Program-made: the position numbers and the translations under genes
Shown here: one piece after another, positions 53,904-62,943 of the stretch
Layout of the letters: each line of letters starts with the position of its first letter
How positions within the stretch are numbered: position 1 is the first letter of the stretch
DNA from: Phycisphaerae bacterium
Lineage (GTDB): Bacteria > Planctomycetota > Phycisphaerae > Sedimentisphaerales > Anaerobacaceae
Reading direction: 5' to 3'
Assembly (NCBI GenBank): GCA_016782865.1
Contig: JADHXR010000010.1
Span: 1 to 64,000, forward strand
DNA: 64,000 bases
Notes under the pieces: model-generated
Seen by the model: the letters and a program-made list of their open reading frames with translations, nothing else
Database searches by the model: none
Told to the model about the DNA's origin: nothing

Positions 53904-54263
53904 TTAGTCGGCGATTGCTTTCCAGCCTTGATTTAACTCTTCCAGAAGCGCAATCACCTGGCGAATCATTTCCGGGTCGTTCTTGCTATTCGCCTGTGAG
54001 AGGCGTTCATTCATGAAGAAGTAGAGCTTGCGAAGGTTTCCGGCTACTTCGCCGCCGGCGTTCATGTCCAAAACAGCGTTGAGTTCGGTTATTATGTCCA
54101 GGGCCTTGCTGATGTAGTTGCCCTTGGCCTCGTAGTTCTTGGCTTCGGCCTCTTTTATTGCCAACTTCAGGAATCTGACTGCGCCCTCGTAAAGCATGAC
54201 AATAAGCCGGCCCTTGCTCTGTGTGGTGACCGCGGTGTCCTGATATGCTCGGATTCCGTTCAT
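53904..54263 (-). CDS. fliS: Flagellar export chaperone FliS
   Basis: 119 residues, the usual FliS length. AYQDTAVTTQSKGRLIVMLY at the N-terminus, then KLAIKEAEAKNYEAKGNYIS and a helical bundle ending NQGWKAIAD match FliS, which binds the C-terminal D0 region of flagellin in the cytosol and prevents premature polymerisation. Encoded right after flagellin, as is common. No FliD is present in the window. Confidence 0.9.
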   Translation of the reverse strand: MNGIRAYQDTAVTTQSKGRLIVMLYEGAVRFLKLAIKEAEAKNYEAKGNYISKALDIITELNAVLDMNAGGEVAGNLRKLYFFMNERLSQANSKNDPEMIRQVIALLEELNQGWKAIAD

Positions 54264-54324
54264 GGCATTGCTCCGTTATAGCCTCTTTGGTATTGCAGGA
54301 TGTGTCTTCAGGTGCTTAACTCTT

Positions 54325-54365
54325 GGGGGAGATGACTGAGGGCAAATCCCACGGTCACCTCCCCC
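54325..54365 (-). terminator. Strong hairpin after the flagellin gene
   Basis: GGGGGAGATGAC (54325-54336) and GTCACCTCCCCC (54354-54365) form a 12-bp stem with one G-U pair in the minus-strand RNA, and a GGG/CCC pair inside the loop. No T-run follows. It may stabilise the fliC mRNA or reduce read-through into fliS, giving the high flagellin-to-chaperone ratio. Confidence 0.5.
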
Positions 54366-54397
54366 TAAGGTGTCTGCTCAATGTTCGAGTGCTACTG

Positions 54398-55723
54398 TTA
54401 CCTCAGCAGCGTCAGTGCCATCTGGGGCATCGCGTTGGCCTGGGCCAGCATGCTCACGCCTGCCTGCGCCAGCACCTGGTTCCTGGTGAGTGTTGCCATT
54501 TCCGTGGCAACGTCAACATCTGAGATTCGAGATTCTGCTGCTCCCAGGTTTTCTGTTTGAATGTTCAGAATCGCAACCGTACTCTCAAGACGGTTCATCT
54601 TGTAACCGAATGCTGCGCGGGCTGTGTCCTTGCTGTTGATAGCGTTGGTAATGGTCGTCAGGGCGGCCGTGGCCGCGGCAGTGGTCAGAATGTTAAGGCC
54701 CGCTTTGGTGACGCCGGCCTGCATGTTGTCGGTCACCGAGAGAGAACCAGCGATGTTTTCAGCGATGGTTATTTCAAAGCCGCCGGTAACAGATCCGCAG
54801 GAGGCTCCACTTGCTATGCCGCTCATAGCCATCGAGTAGCTGTCGGCATTGGAGTCTCTGGACTTGAGTTGCAGCACGTACTTGGAACTCGTTGTGTCGA
54901 GATACGAAAAGGCTGCCGTGTACCGCAGGTCGTTGCCGCTGGCATCCCAGCCCAGGGCATTCGACGCACTGTTAATGTTTGAGACAAGGCTGGCGAGCGA
55001 GAACGTCGTGGCCGCTGAACTGACAACGGTCAGTGCTACCACAATGTCGCTCTCATTGTTCTCGGTGGTGCCGGAGTCCTCGAACCCGATAGTCAGCGTT
55101 GTTGTCAGGGCGCCTCCGCACCCCTGGGTGATGGTCAGCCATGTGTCGCTGCTGGCATCCACACCGTTGGCCGTGGCTGAATAGGCCTGCCATCCACCAT
55201 TGCCTGTATCTATATTGAGGCCGGCCTTGGTCATGTTGACCTGGGCGATGTCGATTGTCGTGGCTGTCCCAACGTGAATCGACAGGGCGTTGGTGGCTGT
55301 TGGTGCCGTGTTGAGCAGCGTGACGCCGTTGAACGTCGTGGCGTCTGCGATACGCTCGATCTCGTCGGCCATCTCTGAGAACTCATTGTCCATAATTATT
55401 CTCTGGGCCGCGGAGTAAGAGCCGGTGGCGGCCTGTTCTGCCAGCTCTTGCATGCGAATCAGGTTCTCATCCATGACGGCCATGGCGCCTTCCATCGTCT
55501 GCACCAAGCTGATGCCGTCCTGGGCGTTACGGGCACCCTGTTGCAGCACCGCGATGTCCGCACGGATCAGTTCGCGAAATGCCAAACCGGCGGCGTCATC
55601 TTTGCCACTGTTGATGCGCTGGCCTGATGAGAGTCTCTCGACAGACTTGGCCAGATTGTCGTACGCCATCCCCAGGTGCCTGGCAGCGTTTTGTGCCATA
55701 ACATTGTTCTTAATTGATAACAT
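54398..55723 (-). CDS. fliC: Flagellin
   Basis: 441 residues. Conserved D0/D1 N-terminus (QNAARHLGMAYDNLAKSVER, SSGQRINSGKDDAAGLAF) and C-terminus (ESRISDVDVATEMATLTRNQ, then a region ending MALTLLR) surround a Ser/Thr/Ala/Gly-rich central domain at about 145-345. This domain contains two related KAGLNI segments and many exposed Ser/Thr, likely sites for the O-glycosylation encoded downstream. Transcribed from the sigma-28 promoter at 55877-55903, with an approximately 150-base leader. It is the only flagellin gene in the window. Confidence 0.92.
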   Translation of the reverse strand: MLSIKNNVMAQNAARHLGMAYDNLAKSVERLSSGQRINSGKDDAAGLAFRELIRADIAVLQQGARNAQDGISLVQTMEGAMAVMDENLIRMQELAEQAATGSYSAAQRIIMDNEFSEMADEIERIADATTFNGVTLLNTAPTATNALSIHVGTATTIDIAQVNMTKAGLNIDTGNGGWQAYSATANGVDASSDTWLTITQGCGGALTTTLTIGFEDSGTTENNESDIVVALTVVSSAATTFSLASLVSNINSASNALGWDASGNDLRYTAAFSYLDTTSSKYVLQLKSRDSNADSYSMAMSGIASGASCGSVTGGFEITIAENIAGSLSVTDNMQAGVTKAGLNILTTAAATAALTTITNAINSKDTARAAFGYKMNRLESTVAILNIQTENLGAAESRISDVDVATEMATLTRNQVLAQAGVSMLAQANAMPQMALTLLR

Positions 55724-55876
55724 ATTCTTGACTCCTTAAGAAAGTACCAGACAATTTTATTTTGGCCCTGTCAAAAGCCCGCGAATCCTTAATCAGAACG
55801 TGCGACGAGCACGACGAGCACGCAGCAATAGTTAATTCCTGGTCTTGCCTATTCTGGTCTTGCCTATTAATGTCAC

Positions 55877-55903
55877 TTATCGGCGAGAATTGCGAGGACT
55901 TTA
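55877..55903 (-). promoter_or_regulatory. Sigma-28 (FliA) promoter of flagellin
   Basis: Minus strand: TAAAGTCC (complement 55896-55903), 11 bases, GCCGATAA (complement 55877-55884). This matches the TAAAGTTT-N11-GCCGATAA consensus at 14 of 16 positions with exact spacing. Confidence 0.85.
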
Positions 55904-55990
55904 GAACTTTCTTTGTTGCCTGGGGCCGTAAAGTAGTCGGGCCTGTAATATTGCCGCTCCAGGTGCTGATATAGTTGCTGAGCGAACGGC

Positions 55991-56077
55991 GACGTCCAAA
56001 AAAATAAAAAAAGATTTCAGAACGTCACATAATGTGTACGAAATGTATTTGTGGGCGGACCATTTGGGAGCCCATGT
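55991..56077. repeat. 87-bp direct repeat, copy 1
   Basis: From GACGTCCAAAAAAATA to GGGAGCCCATGT, matching 58441-58527 at 78 of 87 positions without gaps. Both copies can form TGGGC-N13-GCCCA on the minus strand. Copy 1 lies just past the 3' end of flgE. Confidence 0.8.
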
Positions 56078-56080
56078 CTA

Positions 56081-57763
56081 CTATCTGATGATGTTGTTCA
56101 ACTCTTGCAGAAGGTCGTTGGCCACCCTGATGGTCCTGGCGCTGGCCTGGAATCCGTTCTGGGCCTGAATCATGTTGACAAATTCGGTTGCTACCTCAGC
56201 GTTGGATTTTTCCAGCGCCCCGCCGTGAATGGAACCTACACCTCCGGTAAGGGCCTGTGTAGCAATTGGCTCTCCGGAGTTCGCCGAGGAACTGTAATAG
56301 TTGCCGCCTATGCTCTCCAATGCCGCCGGATTCTGGAAAAGCGCTATCTGTATTGTAGCGATGCCTTTATTGATGCCGTTCGAGAATGAGCCGATAAGGG
56401 TGCCCTCCTTGTCGACAGAGACCGTTGCGAGTCTGCCGGTTTCGTAACCGTCCTGTCCTCTTGCTACGGCGGTGGAATTACCTGCAAACTGAGTCAACCC
56501 GTCAAGCTGACTGACAGTACCCATGTTCACTGCGACGGTCTGTGGATTCGATGCATCACGCGCGAATGTCACTACAAACTGGGCGGTATCACCAATGGTG
56601 GCGTTCACGCCTGAGTAGGAACCGTCGGAGGCAGCGAATTCTATGCCTCTTATTCGTCGATTGTCGAACGTCACGTTGCTGACATCGCCGGTGACGGAGG
56701 TGAGCACCATGTCCCATTGGTTGGCGGTGTTAGTTTTGGTGAACGCAGCCGAGAGCACGTGCTTGCCTCCTTGGGAGTCATATATGGTGGAATTGATGTG
56801 CTTGACCGCATCTCCGCCGACAGTCGAGACCTCGAAGTACGGCGGCATCGTCAGAGTGGCGCTGCCGTTGTCGGCCCACGTCAGCGCGAGGTCCGAAAGA
56901 CTGTAGCCGCTGCTAACATCCGTTATGCGTATTCTACCACCGACCAGAGAAGCAACCTGTTCGGTCGAAGTGAGAACATTGTTCAAATGGTCGAGAACGT
57001 CCTGCAGAGTTGTGGTTCCGGTGACAGTCAGACCCGCGGCGTCGACTAGAGCATTGCCGCTCGGATCGAAACCCGATGCAGTGATCGTTGTGGCAGCGCC
57101 GAATGTTCCGCTGAACTGGTCGAGCTGGTCGAGTTCTGTCGTCGGCACGGCCGTGGTCCCACTGTTGGTTGTATAGACTACACTGGAACTCAGAATGTTT
57201 GTCGCCGGCGTGGCAAGTACCTCATCGGCGCTGAGATTACCTGCCGCGGTAATTTCTGACGTAGCCTTTGCCGCTATAGCTACGTCGTACGGGACTTTAA
57301 TATTGGTGTCGCCGGCGGTCTGGAAGCCGTCACTTTCACCGATGGATCCGATACGCTGCACAAGATAGCCGGTCTTGGGATCTACCAGATACCCGTTTGC
57401 GTCCACAGAAAGCGACCCGTCCCTCGTATAAAGGTCCTGGGAACCGTCACTGACCACGAAATAACCTTGACCCTCGATTGCCAAATCCAGAGGATTGCCG
57501 GTATTCACGATATTGCCCTGTGACATGTTCGGCGCTGTTCCGGCGACTTCGACACCACTGCCAATCTGTTGAGGGTTCGTGCCGCCGACCGTCGCCGTCG
57601 GCTGTGACCCCTTCTTAATTGTCTGATTCAGCAACTCCGAGAAGTTGATGGTCTTGGCTTTGAAGGCGGTTGTATTCACATTAGCAAGGTTGTTACCTGC
57701 AAGATCGAGCATCTTCTGATGGGCCTGCAGCCCACTGATTCCGGCTGATAATGCAAAACTCAT
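56081..57763 (-). CDS. flgE: Flagellar hook protein FlgE
   Basis: 560 residues. Rod/hook N-terminal signature (SAGISGLQAHQKMLDLAGNN and LANVNTTAFKA), the FlgE core (GNPLDLAIEGQGYFVV, YTRDGSLSVDANGYLV), a long Thr/Ser/Gly-rich insert, and the C-terminal NAEVATEFVNMIQAQNGFQA and ASARTIRVANDLLQELN. Polymerises into the hook outside the cell. Longer than E. coli FlgE (about 400), as in many other phyla. A sigma-54-type promoter is about 200 bases upstream. Confidence 0.9.
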   Translation of the reverse strand: MSFALSAGISGLQAHQKMLDLAGNNLANVNTTAFKAKTINFSELLNQTIKKGSQPTATVGGTNPQQIGSGVEVAGTAPNMSQGNIVNTGNPLDLAIEGQGYFVVSDGSQDLYTRDGSLSVDANGYLVDPKTGYLVQRIGSIGESDGFQTAGDTNIKVPYDVAIAAKATSEITAAGNLSADEVLATPATNILSSSVVYTTNSGTTAVPTTELDQLDQFSGTFGAATTITASGFDPSGNALVDAAGLTVTGTTTLQDVLDHLNNVLTSTEQVASLVGGRIRITDVSSGYSLSDLALTWADNGSATLTMPPYFEVSTVGGDAVKHINSTIYDSQGGKHVLSAAFTKTNTANQWDMVLTSVTGDVSNVTFDNRRIRGIEFAASDGSYSGVNATIGDTAQFVVTFARDASNPQTVAVNMGTVSQLDGLTQFAGNSTAVARGQDGYETGRLATVSVDKEGTLIGSFSNGINKGIATIQIALFQNPAALESIGGNYYSSSANSGEPIATQALTGGVGSIHGGALEKSNAEVATEFVNMIQAQNGFQASARTIRVANDLLQELNNIIR

Positions 57764-57962
57764 TTATTGTCTCTCCTTGACTCTCAATTAAGAAAAATCT
57801 TTACCATTTGGAAACCTCACCGGCGATGCACTTACAAGGCCGGCTGACCGGGTCTGTCGCACACTGTTCTGCAAACGATCCGCTCACGGGTGAACGGGCA
57901 GCGCTACGCACATGACTAAGCGGCTGCTTTGTGAAAGAGCTTTTGCTGCTGCTCGATAGAGA

Positions 57963-57977
57963 GCAACTAGCGTGCCA
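57963..57977 (-). promoter_or_regulatory. Sigma-54 promoter of flgE
   Basis: Minus strand TGGCAC-GCTAG-TTGC (complement 57963-57977), an exact match to the -24/-12 consensus TGGCAC-N5-TTGC. Middle-class flagellar genes such as hook genes are often sigma-54 dependent. Confidence 0.75.
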
Positions 57978-58440
57978 CATATGAACCGTTTTCTGATTTC
58001 AACACGTAACATGCTGTTAGTACAGCTTTTATAAAACGTGGAAATCATAGCAAACCCTTGCAGCTCGTCTGTGTCTGTGCCGGCTTGAGTTCGGCAAGGA
58101 CAAATCTTCCAGGCATCCGGAAATTCTTGCCGTTGTCAACTTGCACCGATAGACAATTCTTCTTGACGCAGGGCTGTGCCCCGTTCCCTCGCTACAACGT
58201 GATGCTCTGTCAAGATTGTAATTGCCGGTAGAGCCGTCCAGGTAATGAGTACTGCAATTGCCGGCGTTATCGGTCAGAAGCGGGCGGAGCTTTGGCGCAA
58301 TAAAAAAGCCCTGGCGAAAATGACAGTTCGGGGCCGGGGCTGTCCTCGAAAGGACTTGGGTTATTTCCATTTTCGGCATTCGCGGCGTCAGGCTTGAAAA
58401 AGATCCTTTACTTCGGCGGGACTTTGGTCTTGCGATAGGG

Positions 58441-58527
58441 GACGTCCAAAAAAAAGGAAAAAGATTTCAGAACATCGCATAATTTGTACGAAATCTATAT
58501 GTGGGCGGACTATTTGGGAGCCCATGT
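58441..58527. repeat. 87-bp direct repeat, copy 2
   Basis: Direct copy of 55991-56077 (78 of 87 identical), placed upstream of the TPR-GT9 operon. The two copies bracket flgE and its promoter, 2.45 kb apart. Confidence 0.8.
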
Positions 58528-58690
58528 ACAGAGCCAGTTTTGGCAAGGCTGAAGTTATTATGTGATGTGGCTGGGTCGGCTCAGCTCAAAGAAGGCCGGC
58601 GCATGACAAGAGTGGTGCCCCTGAAGGCGGCAACGACCGGACCGGCACAATTCGGACAGGGCAATTTCGCGTTAAGGAAAGCGTTACCAA

Positions 58691-60484
58691 ATGGCAAGCG
58701 TCGCTGACATGATCCGGGATGCCGTCGACTGCCACCGGGCGGGCGACCTTGATCTTGCCGAAGAGCATTATCGCCGGGTTCTGGGCCGGGAGCCTGAAAA
58801 CCCCGGAATCCTGCATCTGTTGGGTACTCTGGCTCACCACAGAGGCCGGCATGATGTCGCTCTGGATTTGCTCGGCCGGGCGATTGCCGCTGATGACCGC
58901 GTCGCCGAGTTTCACAATACCCTTGGGGCAATACTCCAGGCCATCGGCCGCACAGAGGAATCTTTGAGTGCCTATAGGCAGGCAATTTTGCTAAAGCCTT
59001 ATTTTGCTGAGGCTTACAACAACATAGCCATGGTCTTGCAGAGTCAGGGCAATTGCTCACGAGCGGTGGCCTACTATGAGCGGGCGGTTCAACTTGCTCC
59101 CGATTGTGCTGACATCCATTATAATCTGGGCAATGCCCTGCGATCTGAAGATCGCCTGAGCGAGGCGCTGGACGAGTACCAACAATCGCTGAAACTCAAG
59201 CCTGACTATGCGGAAGCTCACAATAATCTGGGCATAACACTCAGAGAACAGGGGCAATTCGAACAGGCAATAGATAGCTACAGGCAGGCAATCCGGTTAA
59301 ATCCCGGCTGTGCCCTGTTTCACAGTAATCTGGCCAGCGTCCTTCAACATCAGGGCCGGCTCGCAGACGCTATCGCCCACTGCGAGCGGGCGGTCAGTCT
59401 CGAACCGGGCAGTGCCGAGGTTTATTACAACCTGGGCAGCGCCCTGAGGGACGCAGGCCGATGCGATGAGGCTATAGAGCAAAACAATCTGGCGATTTGG
59501 CTGAGGCCCGACTATGCCGACGCGCATTGGAACCAGGCGATTGCCTACCTTTTAAAGGGGAGCTTCCTGGAAGGCTGGAAGGAGTTCGAATGGCGGCGAA
59601 GCACGGACTGGCACATCTCGGCTTATCCCCACAGACACCGGAAACCTCGCTGGAATGGGGAATCATTCGCGGGCAGGAGGCTTCTGGTTCACTGCGAGCA
59701 GGGGGTGGGGGACTGCATTCAGTTCGTTCGATACCTGCCGTTGGTCAAGGCGCTCGGCGGGACGGTGATATTCGAAGCGTGGAGATCGCTGCACGGCCTC
59801 CTGAAGGAATTCGACGGTATTGACAAGTTGGTGGAACTGTCGTTTGAGACCAAGACGCGGGCGCAGTTTGACTGTTGTGCATCCATTATGGATCTGCCGG
59901 GGATTTTCGGGACCGTAGAGGAGACTATTCCTGCCTCGGTGCCGTATATTCACGCTGATCCGGCAAGAGCTGAATACTGGCGTCGGAAGCTTGCCGGGCC
60001 GGATTTCAAGGTTGGAATAGTCTGGGCCGGTTCCGCCATGCATGCGAACGATTACAACCGCTCATGCAGGCTGGAGCATTTTGCACCAATTGGCCGAATC
60101 GAGGGCATTAAGCTATATGGACTGCAAAAAGGCGAACCTGCTCGGCAGGCGGATGAATTGGCCGACGAAGTCGCCCTCGAGAATCTCGCGGAGCATTTTG
60201 CAGACTTCACAGATGCTGCGGCGGCGATAGAGAGCCTGGATATGGTTATCTCGGTTGATACCGCAGTACTCCATCTGGCCGGCGCGATGGGCAAACCCGT
60301 CTGGGCCCTTCTGCCTTTCGCCCCCGACTGGCGATGGATGCTTGGACGCGCCGACAGTCCCTGGTATCCAACCATGAAGCTGTTTCGGCAAGAGGAGTGG
60401 GGCGACTGGAATTCGGTGCTGCGCAATGTGACCGAAGAGCTGCGAGCCCTCGTGGGCAGGCAAAGGTTGGGGGTAAATAGATGA
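58691..60484 (+). CDS. TPR protein with GT9-like glycosyltransferase domain 1
   Basis: 597 residues. Seven to eight canonical TPRs fill residues 1-275 (AEAHNNLGITLREQGQFEQA type). A linker (FLEGWKEFEWRR) is followed by a GT9/ADP-heptosyltransferase-like domain: LLVHCEQGVGDCIQFVRYLP, FKVGIVWAGSAMHANDYNRS, and the donor-site region DMVISVDTAVLHLAGAMGK. The family transfers heptose-like sugars from nucleotide donors. The TPR part probably recruits a protein or glycan acceptor. Its stop overlaps the next start by four bases (ATGA). Confidence 0.75.
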   Translation: MASVADMIRDAVDCHRAGDLDLAEEHYRRVLGREPENPGILHLLGTLAHHRGRHDVALDLLGRAIAADDRVAEFHNTLGAILQAIGRTEESLSAYRQAILLKPYFAEAYNNIAMVLQSQGNCSRAVAYYERAVQLAPDCADIHYNLGNALRSEDRLSEALDEYQQSLKLKPDYAEAHNNLGITLREQGQFEQAIDSYRQAIRLNPGCALFHSNLASVLQHQGRLADAIAHCERAVSLEPGSAEVYYNLGSALRDAGRCDEAIEQNNLAIWLRPDYADAHWNQAIAYLLKGSFLEGWKEFEWRRSTDWHISAYPHRHRKPRWNGESFAGRRLLVHCEQGVGDCIQFVRYLPLVKALGGTVIFEAWRSLHGLLKEFDGIDKLVELSFETKTRAQFDCCASIMDLPGIFGTVEETIPASVPYIHADPARAEYWRRKLAGPDFKVGIVWAGSAMHANDYNRSCRLEHFAPIGRIEGIKLYGLQKGEPARQADELADEVALENLAEHFADFTDAAAAIESLDMVISVDTAVLHLAGAMGKPVWALLPFAPDWRWMLGRADSPWYPTMKLFRQEEWGDWNSVLRNVTEELRALVGRQRLGVNR

Positions 60485-62943
60485 TTCCCGTCATCATACC
60501 AGGTTACAGGAAACCCGAGCAGCTCGATAGATGTATCGCACACCTGAGTGTCCAAACCGTCGAGGTAGAGACATTCGTTCGGGATAACAGCGTTGACAAC
60601 ATCTATTTCACCGCGGCGATAAACGAAGGCATAAGAAAGTATCTCGACAAAGATTGCGAGTTCATCCTTGCGCTAAATCAGGATATGTATCTGGAGCCGA
60701 ATGCGATAGAGGAAATGCTGAAGTTCATGGATTCGCATCCCGAATGCGGGATCGGCACGCCGCTGCAATTGCACAGCGAGAATCCGGATTTTGTGGTATG
60801 CGGAGGTTGTCTGGAGGCCTTTCCTTTCGGAAAACATCAACAGGGCCCCTTGTCGGAGTTTGCGAAAAACGAACCGCTCTTTTGGGGCAACGGCGCCTGT
60901 ATGATGCTCAGAAAGGAAATGATCCGTGAGATCGGGTTGCTGGACAAGAATCTTCTCTTCATCGGCAGCGACAGCGATTATTGCTTTACTGCCAGGTCGC
61001 GGGGTTGGCAGATCTGGAGGATAGCGAATGCAAGAGGGATTCATGAGCATGGAGCCTCCGGAGCCGTCGCTGATCCCGGCATGGACTTGTTGAAAATCAA
61101 TGACATGCTGTATTTCGGAAAGAAATGGCTGACCGGAGAATTGTACAGAGAATTGTCTGCTGAAGGGAAGAACTGTACGCCTGAAGCTGTCGAGACGATC
61201 ATGAATCAATTGGCCGAAGCTCTCGCCCAGCAGCAGGCGCGGTCTCTGAGGCCCGATCATGCCGAGGCGTACAACAACATGGCGATTGCGCTGCACGGGC
61301 AGGGCCGGCATGCGGAGGCACTCGAAAACTGCAATCAAGCGCTCTCGATCATGCCGGGCAATGCCCGGGCGCACCACATAATGGGTTTTGTACTGCACGC
61401 GCAGGGCCGGCATGCGGAGGCGATCGAAAGCTATAGGAGAGCGGTTCAACTGAAGCCTGACCTCGTCGAGGCGCACGACCATCTGGGTGCGGTGTTAAGT
61501 GCGCAGGGTCGGTGCGACGAAGCTGTCGAAAGTTACGAACAGGCGATCCGGCTCGATCCGGATCATGCCGATTCTTACAACAACCTGGCTATCACGCTTG
61601 GAATTCAGGGACGCTTTGACGAGGCTGTCACGAATTATAAGCAGGCCATAAGTCTTGAGCCGGATTTGGCTGATGCCCACTACAACCTGGCCAATATTCT
61701 GCGAGAGCGCGGCCGATGTGCCGAGGCAATCGCAGGGTACAGGCGGGCGATTGGGCTGCGGGCCGACCATGCCGAGGCGTACAACAACTTGAGCAGGGCT
61801 CTAAAGGAGTGCGGCAACTTCACCGAGGCCATCGAGAACTGTGAAAAAGCTATAGCTCTCAAGCCTGATTTTGCCGAGGCGCACAACAATCTTGGGCTCT
61901 TGCTCAGGGCGCAGGGACAACATGCCGAAACCATCGCGAACTTCGAAAAGGCGATACAAATCAAGCCCGGTTACGCCAACGCACACTGGAACTACTCGCT
62001 TGCTCTTCTCTCCTGCGGGAGGTTTGCCGAGGGATGGGAGCAATACAAGTGGAGGCGAAGAGCCGGGCTGGGAGCAATACTCGACTCGCAACGCCACGAT
62101 CCGGCCAGTTGGGATGGTTCGCCGTTCACCGGCAAAAGGCTCTTGATTCGGTATGAGCAGGGGATGGGGGACAATCTGCAATTCGTCCGCTACGCTCCGA
62201 GAGTCAAAGCTCGGGGAGGGACAGTGATATTCGAAACGTTGCGGCCGCTGCTCGGCCTTTTGGAAGGATTTGACGGAATTGATGAGCTTATGGAGGCGGC
62301 TCCTGACGGGGAACCGACCGTCGAATTCGATGTTGATGCGTTTGTCCTGGACCTGCCGGGAATACTTGGCACCACGGTTGAGACGATTCCGGCCGAGGTG
62401 CCGTATCTGTACGCCGGCCGGACAAAGGTCGAGAATTGGCGCGATCGTCTTGCTGGCGATGATTTCAAAGTGGGTATCGTGTGGGCCGGATCACCCAAAC
62501 ACACTGACGATTCTAACCGCTCGTGCAGGTTTGAGCATTTCAAGCCTTTGGCGGAAATCAAGTCTGTGCGGTTGATCGGATTGCAGAGGTGCGATCCGGC
62601 GGCTCAGGCCGAGCAAGTCAGAGGTAAAATGCCATTTGTGAACCTTGGTGATGAGTTTGAGGATTTTACGGACACGGCCGCTGTTATTGAGAATCTGGAT
62701 ATGGTCATTTCGGTGGATACCGCCGTGCTTCACCTAGCCGGAGCGATGGGCAAGAAGGTTTGGGGGCTTCTGCCTTTTGATGCCGACTGGCGCTGGATGC
62801 TGGAGAGGTCCGACAGTCCCTGGTATCCGACGATGAGACTCTTTAGGCAAGTAGCGGCCGGTGACTGGGGTACGGTGTTTAGCTCTGTGGCAGACGAGCT
62901 AAGGCGATGCGTGGGTGCCCGGAGGGTGCAGGTCAATGGCTGA
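60481..62943 (+). CDS. GT2 + TPR + GT9-like glycosyltransferase
   Basis: 820 residues in three parts. 1-235: GT2/rhamnosyltransferase-like domain (IPVIIPGYRKPEQLDRCIAH, ALNQDMYLEPNAIEEML with an NQD in place of DxD, FWGNGACMMLRKEMI, DSDYCFTARSRGW). About 245-520: eight TPRs. About 540-815: GT9-like domain (RLLIRYEQGMGDNLQFVRYA, FKVGIVWAGSPKHTDDSNRS, DMVISVDTAVLHLAGAMGKK). One chain could thus add two different sugars. It sits between two TPR-GT9 genes with overlaps at both ends. Confidence 0.75.
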   Translation: MIPVIIPGYRKPEQLDRCIAHLSVQTVEVETFVRDNSVDNIYFTAAINEGIRKYLDKDCEFILALNQDMYLEPNAIEEMLKFMDSHPECGIGTPLQLHSENPDFVVCGGCLEAFPFGKHQQGPLSEFAKNEPLFWGNGACMMLRKEMIREIGLLDKNLLFIGSDSDYCFTARSRGWQIWRIANARGIHEHGASGAVADPGMDLLKINDMLYFGKKWLTGELYRELSAEGKNCTPEAVETIMNQLAEALAQQQARSLRPDHAEAYNNMAIALHGQGRHAEALENCNQALSIMPGNARAHHIMGFVLHAQGRHAEAIESYRRAVQLKPDLVEAHDHLGAVLSAQGRCDEAVESYEQAIRLDPDHADSYNNLAITLGIQGRFDEAVTNYKQAISLEPDLADAHYNLANILRERGRCAEAIAGYRRAIGLRADHAEAYNNLSRALKECGNFTEAIENCEKAIALKPDFAEAHNNLGLLLRAQGQHAETIANFEKAIQIKPGYANAHWNYSLALLSCGRFAEGWEQYKWRRRAGLGAILDSQRHDPASWDGSPFTGKRLLIRYEQGMGDNLQFVRYAPRVKARGGTVIFETLRPLLGLLEGFDGIDELMEAAPDGEPTVEFDVDAFVLDLPGILGTTVETIPAEVPYLYAGRTKVENWRDRLAGDDFKVGIVWAGSPKHTDDSNRSCRFEHFKPLAEIKSVRLIGLQRCDPAAQAEQVRGKMPFVNLGDEFEDFTDTAAVIENLDMVISVDTAVLHLAGAMGKKVWGLLPFDADWRWMLERSDSPWYPTMRLFRQVAAGDWGTVFSSVADELRRCVGARRVQVNG

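Larger units (their letters stand above)
57764..58690. other. Divergent gap between flgE and the TPR-GT9 genes
   Basis: About 925 bases without a supported gene. It contains the sigma-54 promoter of flgE (57963-57977), a G/C-rich stretch at 58300-58345 and repeat copy 2 (58441-58527). Short frames that begin inside each repeat copy with MGG.FGSPC are by-products of the repeat. AAGGAAAG near 58676 is the ribosome site of the next gene. Confidence 0.5.

Noticed and set aside
55991-56077. c-di-GMP riboswitch
   Set aside because: The repeat near flagellar genes invited this idea, but the conserved riboswitch core sequences are absent.
58501-58707. Small protein beginning MGGLFGSPC
   Set aside because: Its start lies in the 87-bp repeat and the same beginning appears at 56051 in copy 1; no ribosome spacing or conserved downstream sequence supports translation.
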